31,969 nucleotides of DNA. Source: CAYPFY01 sp964410105. Its GTDB lineage: Bacteria; Bacteroidota; Ignavibacteria; UBA10030; SZUA-254. Positions 25,378 to 31,969 of the stretch are shown one piece after another. The position numbers and the translations under genes were made by a program. The notes under the pieces were generated by a model, which was not told where the DNA came from, did not search any database, and was given only the letters and a program-made list of their open reading frames with translations. Each line of letters begins with the position of its first letter. Position 1 is the first letter of the stretch. The stretch spans positions 1 through 31,969 of the forward strand of contig CAYPFY010000030.1 in NCBI GenBank assembly GCA_964410105.1, in the 5' to 3' direction.

Positions 25378-25410
25378 GGAAAAGCCCGAGCAGCTACTCT
25401 GCTCGGGCTT
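25378..25410 (-). terminator. Terminator of the exported-protein operon
   Basis: Perfect 12-bp stem AAGCCCGAGCAG (25382-25393) / CTGCTCGGGCTT (25399-25410) with a 5-base loop. On the minus strand the stem is followed by a short T-rich tract. It lies 32 bases after the stop of the T9SS-type gene and may also work from the other strand. Confidence 0.8.
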
Positions 25411-25442
25411 CGTCACAGGATAACTCTCAGGTGGCGACGAAC

Positions 25443-26489
25443 CTATTTCATCAAAAGCATTTTTTTCACCTCCGTAAATGATTTCCCGTCGGACATCCCC
25501 CCCGCTGTCATCCTGAAAAAGTATATGCCGCTTGCATACGGCGAGGCATCCCAATGAAGAGTATATGACCCGGCATCCTGTCGACTGTCAACCAGGCGTC
25601 CCACCTCCTGTCCAAGTACACTCGTGATTGTCACCATCACGTCAGAGGTAACGGGCACGTCATAACGAATGACGGTTGTCGGATTGAACGGATTTGGAAA
25701 ATTTTGGTGGAGAGCAAAAGTTTGAGGAACGTTCTCGACTGCAAGGTCAGGACTTGCATCGGGGGGTGGAGGAGGAAGTTCTCCCGTCTGTACAATCCTG
25801 ATCTTCATCTCTGTTCGTGGTGAATTTGAGGATGAAGATAAAATGAGCTTACCATTCTGATTCACTTTTACCCAGTAGGCTTTCCCCGGTTCGATAGTTA
25901 CGCTCCTCTGGTATGCAGCCGAATATCCAAAGAATTGCGAGGTGACAATTCCTAATGGAAGAGAAGTGATGCCGCTGACGGGAATTGACTGAGAAATCGA
26001 CCCGATTAAATTCCATCCCGTGAAAACATCGACCGTATCTGTCGCCCTCAAAAACCCGGTCATTGGAATCGACTGATTTCCACCGAATTTTATCCAGTAC
26101 CCTTTACCGTTGGCGAGGGTGGAAGTAGAAACATACCCTCCCGCGTAAGCGAATGCCGCTGATGTCGCCGTCGGGTACAATGCGGTTTTCGCATAGTTGT
26201 TGACGGTCAGAGGCACTGAAACCATATTCCAGCGATTTCTCACGGCAACGGATTCTGTTGACGCCTGTTGGGCGATGATTGTCGGTTGCCAGAAACCGCC
26301 TTGTTGGGAATAGGTTGATGAACCACCCTCTCCAATGGCAGGTTGTCCGGCGACAGTCGTTGAAGAATAAGAGTTCGAACTTCCTGTGTTACCGCCGCTA
26401 CTGAGAGTGAGCTGCCGGATGCTATACGGTTGCGCTTGTGCAATCACCAGGCTGACTATCAGCATGCTTACCATCGTGAGTATTCTCAT
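25443..26489 (-). CDS. Secreted protein with T9SS type A C-terminal sorting domain
   Basis: 348 residues. Signal peptide 1-19 (MRILTMVSMLIVSLVIAQA). Residues 20-70 are serine/glycine-rich (TLSSGGNTGSSNSYSSTTVAGQPAIG). Residues 86-146 and 158-216 are two copies of one module: RNRWNMVSVPL...KGYWIKFGGNQ.IPMTG and TGWNLIGSISQ...KAYWVKVNQNGKLILSS. A proline run (238-243) leads to the sorting domain, about 258-348: HQNFPNPFNPTTVIRYDVP, VMVTITSVLGQEVGRLVDSRQDAG, SGIYFFRM and the final KSFTEVKKMLLMK. This domain directs export by the type IX system and surface attachment or release. It starts 42 bases after the preceding gene's stop, so the two are probably one operon. No enzyme motif is visible; a structural or binding role is likely. 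Confidence 0.9.
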   Translation of the reverse strand: MRILTMVSMLIVSLVIAQAQPYSIRQLTLSSGGNTGSSNSYSSTTVAGQPAIGEGGSSTYSQQGGFWQPTIIAQQASTESVAVRNRWNMVSVPLTVNNYAKTALYPTATSAAFAYAGGYVSTSTLANGKGYWIKFGGNQSIPMTGFLRATDTVDVFTGWNLIGSISQSIPVSGITSLPLGIVTSQFFGYSAAYQRSVTIEPGKAYWVKVNQNGKLILSSSSNSPRTEMKIRIVQTGELPPPPPDASPDLAVENVPQTFALHQNFPNPFNPTTVIRYDVPVTSDVMVTITSVLGQEVGRLVDSRQDAGSYTLHWDASPYASGIYFFRMTAGGMSDGKSFTEVKKMLLMK

Positions 26490-26531
26490 GACTTCACCTT
26501 TGACATTATCTGTTTCGTCGGGCAGTTCACG

Positions 26532-28082
26532 TTATTTATCTCCTTTTGATTTTGCCTGCAACGATACAGGGGATATTCCAGCAGACTCCGGCATTCCGTG
26601 CTCCGTCGGATGCAGAAACCGTCCCTTTTCAAAGCCAACCTTGTTTTCCTCGACCGGGATGCGATGCTGTTCTGCCCAAGCATCTTTTCTCACGCCGGTG
26701 ATTTGCCACGATACTTTCATCCCCTTCGTTCCGCCAGCAATCGTGAACTGATTTCCGGATTCTTCTCGTGCGATGTACAGATTCGGCCCGGGCGCTCCTA
26801 CGGCTGTGAGTTGATAACGAAAATCCTTGTTCAGCGCTTCAAACCAACCGGGAAGCGTGATCGTCGCTTCGCCATTATTATCAAGAGCGGCGTTGCCGTT
26901 ATAGATATTCATCATGTCGGGGGATTCGACAAATGAATGGTAGAGATATTTGTTTGCAGGGTCGAGCGGGTGATCAATTTTGAAGGATCCTCCGCCTTTT
27001 GAAAGCGTGCCGGTGACGGTAACGTTTCCGTCAAAATAACCGGCAGTTACATTTGTACCGTGTCCGTATCCGTACACGGCATAATCCACGTAGGAATTAT
27101 TGTTGGCATAACCCAACACTCCCGTATGAATATGCCCCAGGAACCCTCCACTTTCTGCTCGGCCAAGTTCACCGTAGGTGTTATTTTCGCTTTGTTCTCC
27201 GTGGATGCCGGCTCTTCCGGACGCATTATAATTAGTGCTTCCGAAAATCGCGTCGGACGAAGAGCTGGTGGCATAAACACCGTATGAGGTCGAGCTGTTG
27301 CCGTAGAGAGCGTAGCCATCGGTACTGAACGCGGAGACTCCAATTCCTGAGCCACTTGACGATGCGGAAATGGCTGGCGCGGTGCTACCGCTGTGAGTGC
27401 TTGAAATCGTCGGATCATGTCCATTCCCCGCAGCAACAATTGCGGATGCACCCATGGCCCCTGTATTGTCCTGAACAAACTGTCCGGCCGTTCCGGTAGA
27501 ATTTGTTAATTTCATCGCGGCGGAACTATTATGAATACTGTCGGCAAAGGGAAGAGTTAACCCTCCCCCGCCGCCGCCGTTTCCTGCAACTCGCGCAGAG
27601 TCTGCAAAGCGAACTGTGCCTGCTGCACGGGATGAGTCGGCATATTGCGACGCATGAACACTGCCGGCGGATCGGGCCGAGTCTGCATATTGCGCGCTTA
27701 ATGCCGACTGTGCAGTTTGAGATAAAAGCGCGTACGGCACGCTTACCAGACGAGTACGAGGACTGAGTACGTGTGTATTTATTTCCGTCTCGAGCCAATA
27801 TGCAGTGTTAAAATCAACAGTAGAAACATTGAGATAGACCGCATATACTCCTTTTGTGATTTTCACGCTGTCGAAATCCTGTTCAAACACCGTGAGTAAC
27901 GCGAGAGAATCGGGGTACAATCTGAATTTCATTGGCAGGGAGCTATTGACGGAAGTCCCCGTGCTGTCGACCACAAATCCCTGGATCGAGATTTTTTGTG
28001 GAGGTACCACGCCCTGTGCCTCGGCCAATTGCCCGGCGCTTACGAACAAGAGAAGAACGAGTATCCAAAGGATCTTTTTCAT
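26532..28082 (-). CDS. Secreted tail-fibre-like repeat protein
   Basis: 516 residues from ATG 28082; GTG 28094 is an alternative. Signal peptide MKKILWILVLLLFVSAGQLAEA. Residues 30-115 form a beta domain that opens ISIQGFVVDSTGTSVN and ends SPRTRLVSVPYALLSQTA, a common N-terminal module in FCB-group surface proteins. Next come short A/D/S-rich repeats (SAQYADSARSAG, ASQYADSSRAAG, RFADSARVAG), a glycine run, and a long S/G/N/T-rich beta-helix-like stretch (GVSAFSTDGYALYGN, GVYATSSSSDAIFGS). The C-terminal part has GSFKIDHPLDPANKYLYHSFVESPDMMNIYNG and WFEALNKDFRYQLTAVG, a conserved domain seen at the end of many secreted bacterial proteins of unknown function. There is no T9SS tail of its own. 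The layout suggests a trimeric surface fibre or adhesin. Confidence 0.82.
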   Translation of the reverse strand: MKKILWILVLLLFVSAGQLAEAQGVVPPQKISIQGFVVDSTGTSVNSSLPMKFRLYPDSLALLTVFEQDFDSVKITKGVYAVYLNVSTVDFNTAYWLETEINTHVLSPRTRLVSVPYALLSQTAQSALSAQYADSARSAGSVHASQYADSSRAAGTVRFADSARVAGNGGGGGGLTLPFADSIHNSSAAMKLTNSTGTAGQFVQDNTGAMGASAIVAAGNGHDPTISSTHSGSTAPAISASSSGSGIGVSAFSTDGYALYGNSSTSYGVYATSSSSDAIFGSTNYNASGRAGIHGEQSENNTYGELGRAESGGFLGHIHTGVLGYANNNSYVDYAVYGYGHGTNVTAGYFDGNVTVTGTLSKGGGSFKIDHPLDPANKYLYHSFVESPDMMNIYNGNAALDNNGEATITLPGWFEALNKDFRYQLTAVGAPGPNLYIAREESGNQFTIAGGTKGMKVSWQITGVRKDAWAEQHRIPVEENKVGFEKGRFLHPTEHGMPESAGISPVSLQAKSKGDK

Positions 28083-28163
28083 AAAGAAACCCACTTTAGT
28101 GAGGAATGGTGTACGATGGCATTGAACTTACTTCCAAGATATCCCCGTTTCATGTCTTCATCA

Positions 28164-28181
28164 ATACCATCTTGATGGTAT
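28164..28181 (-). promoter_or_regulatory. Palindrome copy 1 upstream of the exported-protein operon
   Basis: ATACCATCTTGATGGTAT: perfect 7-bp arms around CTTG. It lies in the gap between the response regulator stop (28276) and the secreted-protein start, centred about 90 bases before ATG 28082. The same arms occur again at 28943-28960. As heptamers TACCATC-N2-GATGGTA it has the 7-2-7 layout used by NarL/LuxR-type response regulators. On the minus strand TATCTTGG (complement of 28134-28141), resembling the Bacteroidota -7 element TAnnTTTG, lies about 35 bases downstream of the palindrome centre. Confidence 0.6.
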
Positions 28182-28275
28182 ATTGCTTCGAAAAGTGTTC
28201 GGTTGGGGGGGGTAGAGCGGGGTGAACTAGAGGGGGACTATCAGTAGTAAAAAATCAAACAGAAACGAGGGAGCG

Positions 28276-28905
28276 TCAGATTTCTCCCCTGAGTGATTTG
28301 CTGATTACCTCCGCTTTACTGTGGATCTGGAGCTTTTTATAAATATTCTTGATATGGACGCGGACTGTCTGGATGGAGATTTTCATTCTATCGGCAATCA
28401 TTTTGTAGCTCAATCCATCTACCAAACCACCGACAATTTCCTTTTCGCGCTGGGTTAGATCGGATTCTGGAGAAGCAGCAACATGTGGCCGAAACCGTTC
28501 GATAACCTTTCGGGCAATTTCCGGAGACATTGGCGCGCCGCCGTTATGCAGCATCTCGATTCCTTCTCGAATTTGGGGAAACGGCGTGTTCTTCAGCAAG
28601 TAACCCGACGCGCCGGCACAGAGCGACTGGAAAATCTTCTCGGAGTCGTCGTACACTGTCAGCATGAGAATATCGGTGTCCGGAAACCGCTCCTTGATCA
28701 GCTTGATACCGGTGATCCCGGACATTCCCGGCAAACCGATGTCGGTAAGAATGATATCCGGCAGCGTTTCCTCGGACAGTTTCGCCAAAAACGATTCCAC
28801 CGATGGCTCCGCAAGTTCACACGACATGTGGGGTTGTGCATTGAGATATTCGGTAATCGCCGTACGAATTTCTTCGTCGTCTTCGATGATTGCAACGCTG
28901 ATCAT
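28276..28905 (-). CDS. LuxR/NarL-family response regulator
   Basis: 209 residues. Receiver domain 1-120 with acidic pocket D9-D10, phospho-acceptor D55 (IILTDIGLPG), switch T83 (MLTVYDD) and K105 (GYLLKNT), all present. The output domain (about 145-207) is a LuxR-type helix-turn-helix: LTQREKEIVGGLVDGLSYKMIADRMKISIQTVRVHIKNIYKKLQIHSKAEV. It is encoded directly after the sensor kinase on the same strand, 74 bases apart, so it is its natural partner. AAGGAG (complement of 28908-28913) lies only two bases from the ATG, a short spacing. A perfect palindrome lies in the same gap. Its likely targets are its own promoter and the exported-protein operon downstream. Confidence 0.94.
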   Translation of the reverse strand: MISVAIIEDDEEIRTAITEYLNAQPHMSCELAEPSVESFLAKLSEETLPDIILTDIGLPGMSGITGIKLIKERFPDTDILMLTVYDDSEKIFQSLCAGASGYLLKNTPFPQIREGIEMLHNGGAPMSPEIARKVIERFRPHVAASPESDLTQREKEIVGGLVDGLSYKMIADRMKISIQTVRVHIKNIYKKLQIHSKAEVISKSLRGEI

Positions 28906-28942
28906 ATCTCCTTATAAGAAAAAATTATTCTACGTAGATACC

Positions 28943-28960
28943 ATACCATGAAGATGGTAT
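28943..28960 (-). promoter_or_regulatory. Palindrome copy 2 between sensor kinase and response regulator
   Basis: ATACCATGAAGATGGTAT: the same 7-bp arms (ATACCAT / ATGGTAT) as at 28164-28181, here around GAAG. It is centred about 47 bases before the response regulator ATG and 28 bases from the kinase stop. An additional half-copy (GATACCAT, 28937-28944) overlaps its left end. Confidence 0.6.
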
Positions 28961-28979
28961 TTTCCACCATAGCTTCTCG

Positions 28980-31910
28980 TCAAAGTCGTACGGTGCAGGT
29001 AATAACAAGACCAGGGCGGTTTTCAAATGCTATTGTTCCCCTGATGCGCTCCGCTCTCATCTTCATATTGGAAATACCGTGGCCGGGCACTTTCCGGTCG
29101 GGAGACAGTCCTTTCCCATTGTCGGCGATAGTGATTATCAGAAACCCTTTCCGCCGCTCGAATCGTATCTTCACCTCGGTTGCCTCTGAGTATTTTGCCG
29201 CGTTATTGACTGCCTCCTTCGTGATGAGGTAAACATTCTGACGGACATCGACGGGAATTCTCTCGGACAGGTCAACTCCATCGGTTTCAAATGCTAGGTG
29301 AATATCTTTTGCCGGCAGTACTCCGAGCGCAAACGCCTTGATGCGTCCCACGAGATCACTGACTGAATCGTGACGAGCATCGATCGACCACACAACATCG
29401 CTGAGCGTCGAGATAATTTCCCTGCTCATACTCCCGATCTCTTTCGAAGAGGCCGCAACCTTTGCCGCGCTCGTTGTCGTCTGGATCACCTCGGAATGTA
29501 CGGCGATCCGCGTAAGGCTCGAGCCGACATCGTCGTGAAGATCGCTTGCGATACGGACCCGGAGGCGTTCAAGCTCCAGTAATTTATTGATTCGATATCG
29601 ATACAGCGCGAAGAGGAATCCCGCCACCGAACAACTGATGAGAGCATAGAACCACCAACGCCGCCAGAACGGGGGCACAATGGTGAAGCGCAGCGACGCG
29701 GGCGAACGGCTCACAGTGCCGTCGCCATTGATCGCCCTGACACGGAAGACATATGCCCCCGGCTGCAGCGTCGCGTAGGTGACGGCATGATGCGACGTCG
29801 GCGGAAGCCACTCGTGGTCGATATCCTCCAACTTGCATTGGTATCGTATCCTCCGCGGATCCTTGTAACTGAGTCCGGCAAACTCGATCGTACAGAGATT
29901 CTGCTCGTAAGATAAATCGTTCGCTACATTCACGGGCATATCTTTGCCGTTCGCCTGAAACCTCGTGATCACGATCGGCGGAGGGATCGTATCGGAAACT
30001 TCCATTCGGTAATCATCGATCGTGACACCGTCGATTGTTACGAACCAGAGAAACAGATTGCGGTACACGCCGCATGACAGCACACGGTCACCGAGAAAAT
30101 CGTTATTCATGCGAACGGGAGTTGCGGTGGATTCGTTGACGCATTCCAGACCGACGTCAGTCCCGAACCACAATCGATGGCGATCGTCGTGCGTCATGGA
30201 CCACACGGCATTGCTTTGAAGCCCTTCACGCATGGAGACTTTTTGAAAGCGACCGTTCTGGTAAATCGCTGCGCCCCCGTACCGTGTGCCGATCCACAAA
30301 CGTCCCTGACCATCCTCATGAAGAGATCTGATACTATTATCCGGTAATCCGTCGGCGACGGTAAATTTATGAAGTGTGCTGGTCACTGGCTCATGACCCG
30401 ATGCCACCGAGAGTCCTCCAGAAAAGCCGCCGAGCCAAACATTATCGTCCTTATCCTGAAAGAGAGTACGGACTGCATTGTCGGGCAAGGAATCCTGAAG
30501 AGAATATGTCCGCAGGTGTCGTAATGTTTTGAGATCTCGAACGACGACTCCGGTGGGATACACGCCGGACCACAATCGCTGCTGATGGTCGACGAAGACG
30601 CTGTGAAGATGTGGATCAGGCGTACTTGAATCAGGAACAACGGTGCGAAGCAGCACAACTTCAGATTCCCGTCCGGGGCGGGCTTTAATTGCATAACATT
30701 TGACTGCGCCCGGTTCTGCGTTGGCGTTGATCCAGAGCTTGCCCGTGGGGTCAACATATAAGAAATAGATCGACTGATCCGGGCTCTTTCCGGCAAACCC
30801 GTGAAGGTACTTATCCCAGAGCCCGTTCAGGCGGGGAAATATTTCCCATACACCACCCTCAGAAGTCACCCAAAGATGCCCATTTGTATCGGCACTTCCG
30901 AGATTACCCGCTATCGGAATATTGATCCTCAATTGATTCCGATAGGGCAGCAGCATGACGCCTTTCGACCAGGTTGCAAGCCAGAGATTGTTTTCACGAT
31001 CGAACGTGGCAAACAGTTCGCGGGTCGCGGCGAGATCGTTTTCTTTGGGATACACAATTGCGGGAGCCTGTTGGATAGTCTGTTTCGGTATTCTCCAGAT
31101 ATTGTTTCCGGACAGCATCCACAACATACCGTACCCGTCGTCGACGTCCATATCCGCCCTCCCTTCCAACATTTTTCGACTATGGATGATCTTTGAGCCC
31201 TGAAACTCATATACCATGCTGTCAGCCGTGCCAACCCATACCGAGCTGTCTCGATCATGTATCAATGACACAACGAGAGAGCGAAAATATACATCGTGTT
31301 CGCGTGAGAAGGGATTTGCCGTAATGCCCTCGTAGACGGAAAGAGTGCTGTCACTGGCAATCCACGCTGACACCCCATGAACGAGCAACAAATTCGAAAA
31401 ATTTCCGGATCGCGTTCTCGGAGCGACCAACGAGGCGGTTGAGTCCTCAATGATAAAAATTTCTTCCTTCGTCATACACCAAACGCGACCTTCTTCATCT
31501 GTCTTCAATTCCTGAATCCCCATCACAGACGCGGGCTGGTCGAGCCGTATTTCGCGGAACGTTCCGTTCTCAAATCTGCAGACGCCTCCCGTTGACCCGA
31601 TGGCATATACAATTCCCGGATGATTTCTGCTTTCGACGATCGAAGAAATATTACTGTTGACCAGCCCGTTGATGGTAGTATAATTCGTAAATGAGATTCC
31701 ATCAAAGACACTGATCCCGTTGCTTGTTCCTATCCATATAAGTCCCTTCGAGTCTTGAAATATCGTGTTGACCTGATTGGAGAGAAGTCCGTCCCTAGTA
31801 GTATAATTCCGGAACGGTAAAATTTGACCGCGCAGATCGTGGCATGCGCACAACGACCACACTATCACCAATAATGTGATGCGACGGTATTGAAAAGTGC
31901 AGTAACTCAT
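28980..31910 (-). CDS. Sensor histidine kinase with periplasmic two-component propeller and Y_Y_Y domain
   Basis: 976 residues. N-terminal signal segment (ITLLVIVWSLCACHDLRGQ; the LCAC could be a lipobox). Residues about 30-650 form a periplasmic two-component-regulator propeller with repeats such as NQVNTIFQDSKGLIWIGTSNGISVFDG, NAVRTLFQDKDDNVWLGGFSGGLSV and NSIRSLHEDGQGRLWIGTRYGGAAIYQ. A Y_Y_Y beta domain spans 668-747 and a single transmembrane helix 748-772. The kinase core is HisKA_3 type, with phospho-histidine H792 in ASDLHDDVGSSLTRI, then an ATPase domain with N box KEAVNNAAKYS (N902), DNGKG (D930) and GHGISNM. It should phosphorylate the LuxR-type regulator encoded next. Unlike many Bacteroidota propeller sensors it is not fused to a receiver or AraC output. 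Confidence 0.94.
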   Translation of the reverse strand: MSYCTFQYRRITLLVIVWSLCACHDLRGQILPFRNYTTRDGLLSNQVNTIFQDSKGLIWIGTSNGISVFDGISFTNYTTINGLVNSNISSIVESRNHPGIVYAIGSTGGVCRFENGTFREIRLDQPASVMGIQELKTDEEGRVWCMTKEEIFIIEDSTASLVAPRTRSGNFSNLLLVHGVSAWIASDSTLSVYEGITANPFSREHDVYFRSLVVSLIHDRDSSVWVGTADSMVYEFQGSKIIHSRKMLEGRADMDVDDGYGMLWMLSGNNIWRIPKQTIQQAPAIVYPKENDLAATRELFATFDRENNLWLATWSKGVMLLPYRNQLRINIPIAGNLGSADTNGHLWVTSEGGVWEIFPRLNGLWDKYLHGFAGKSPDQSIYFLYVDPTGKLWINANAEPGAVKCYAIKARPGRESEVVLLRTVVPDSSTPDPHLHSVFVDHQQRLWSGVYPTGVVVRDLKTLRHLRTYSLQDSLPDNAVRTLFQDKDDNVWLGGFSGGLSVASGHEPVTSTLHKFTVADGLPDNSIRSLHEDGQGRLWIGTRYGGAAIYQNGRFQKVSMREGLQSNAVWSMTHDDRHRLWFGTDVGLECVNESTATPVRMNNDFLGDRVLSCGVYRNLFLWFVTIDGVTIDDYRMEVSDTIPPPIVITRFQANGKDMPVNVANDLSYEQNLCTIEFAGLSYKDPRRIRYQCKLEDIDHEWLPPTSHHAVTYATLQPGAYVFRVRAINGDGTVSRSPASLRFTIVPPFWRRWWFYALISCSVAGFLFALYRYRINKLLELERLRVRIASDLHDDVGSSLTRIAVHSEVIQTTTSAAKVAASSKEIGSMSREIISTLSDVVWSIDARHDSVSDLVGRIKAFALGVLPAKDIHLAFETDGVDLSERIPVDVRQNVYLITKEAVNNAAKYSEATEVKIRFERRKGFLIITIADNGKGLSPDRKVPGHGISNMKMRAERIRGTIAFENRPGLVITCTVRL

Positions 31911-31969
31911 AGAAAGAGTTACATTAGAAAGTTGTGGAAATTCTCCCTCGATGGCTGAGGGGTAGAAAA

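Larger units (their letters stand above)
25084..25442. other. 359-base intergenic stretch between the TA operon and the T9SS-type gene
   Basis: It holds the TA promoter (25103-25131), short inverted pieces just upstream of that promoter (CGAT-A-ATCG at 25141-25149; GATTGT at 25134-25139 facing ACAATC at 25171-25176) that could be antitoxin operators, and the terminator hairpin of the T9SS-type gene at 25378-25410. Nothing recognisable was seen between about 25180 and 25370. Confidence 0.5.

Overview
The window looks like a chromosomal segment of a free-living member of the FCB group (Bacteroidota / Ignavibacteriota-like). The main evidence is a complete type IX secretion (T9SS) C-terminal sorting domain with the NFPNPFNP signature at 25443-26489 and a decayed second one at 2063-2176. 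A propeller-type sensor kinase, a serine/threonine kinase fused to a PD40 propeller, and the Crp/Fnr-pirin-YceI block fit the same group. No rRNA, tRNA, CRISPR array or insertion sequence was seen.

Layout. 1-2003 (minus) is the N-terminal 667 codons of a secreted YCF48/BNR-type propeller protein that runs off the left edge. 2004-2859 has no intact gene but holds a broken T9SS sorting-domain remnant. 2860-10187 is a GC-rich run of mostly single-gene units: an APC permease, a DUF6483-like protein, a secreted DUF1579-like protein, a GT-C glycosyltransferase, a VOC protein, a serine beta-lactamase-like hydrolase, a small membrane protein and a Tat-exported DUF3237 protein. 10524-16298 is a tight three-gene RND efflux operon (TolC-like, membrane fusion protein, HAE1-type pump). 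16397-17499 holds divergent DUF1905 and DUF4256 genes. 17654-19857 is a Crp/Fnr regulator, a pirin and a YceI protein, closed by a strong terminator. 20105-20974 is a 5'-3' exonuclease. 21094-25083 (minus) holds, in transcription order, a Panacea-domain antitoxin, a RelE/ParE-like toxin and the PD40-fused kinase. 25443-31910 (minus) holds a sensor histidine kinase, its LuxR-type response regulator and two secreted proteins, the last with a T9SS tail.

How the genes work together. The most interesting part is the right end. The sensor kinase, the response regulator and the two exported proteins are co-oriented. The same perfect 18-bp palindrome plan (ATACCAT-N4-ATGGTAT) occurs twice, once before the regulator gene and once before the exported-protein pair. 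This suggests a self-contained signalling unit: periplasmic propeller sensor, then LuxR-type regulator, then its own promoter and a cell-surface operon. A second local circuit is suggested in the Crp/Fnr block, where an exact TTGAT-N4-ATCAA box lies between the regulator and pirin, and the regulator's recognition helix has the E-x-x-S-R residues that read this box in FNR. The same hairpin is followed by a T-run, so it may instead, or also, be a terminator. The toxin-antitoxin pair has a near-consensus sigma70-type promoter with 17-bp spacing.

All functions are inferred from reading the translations; no database search was run.
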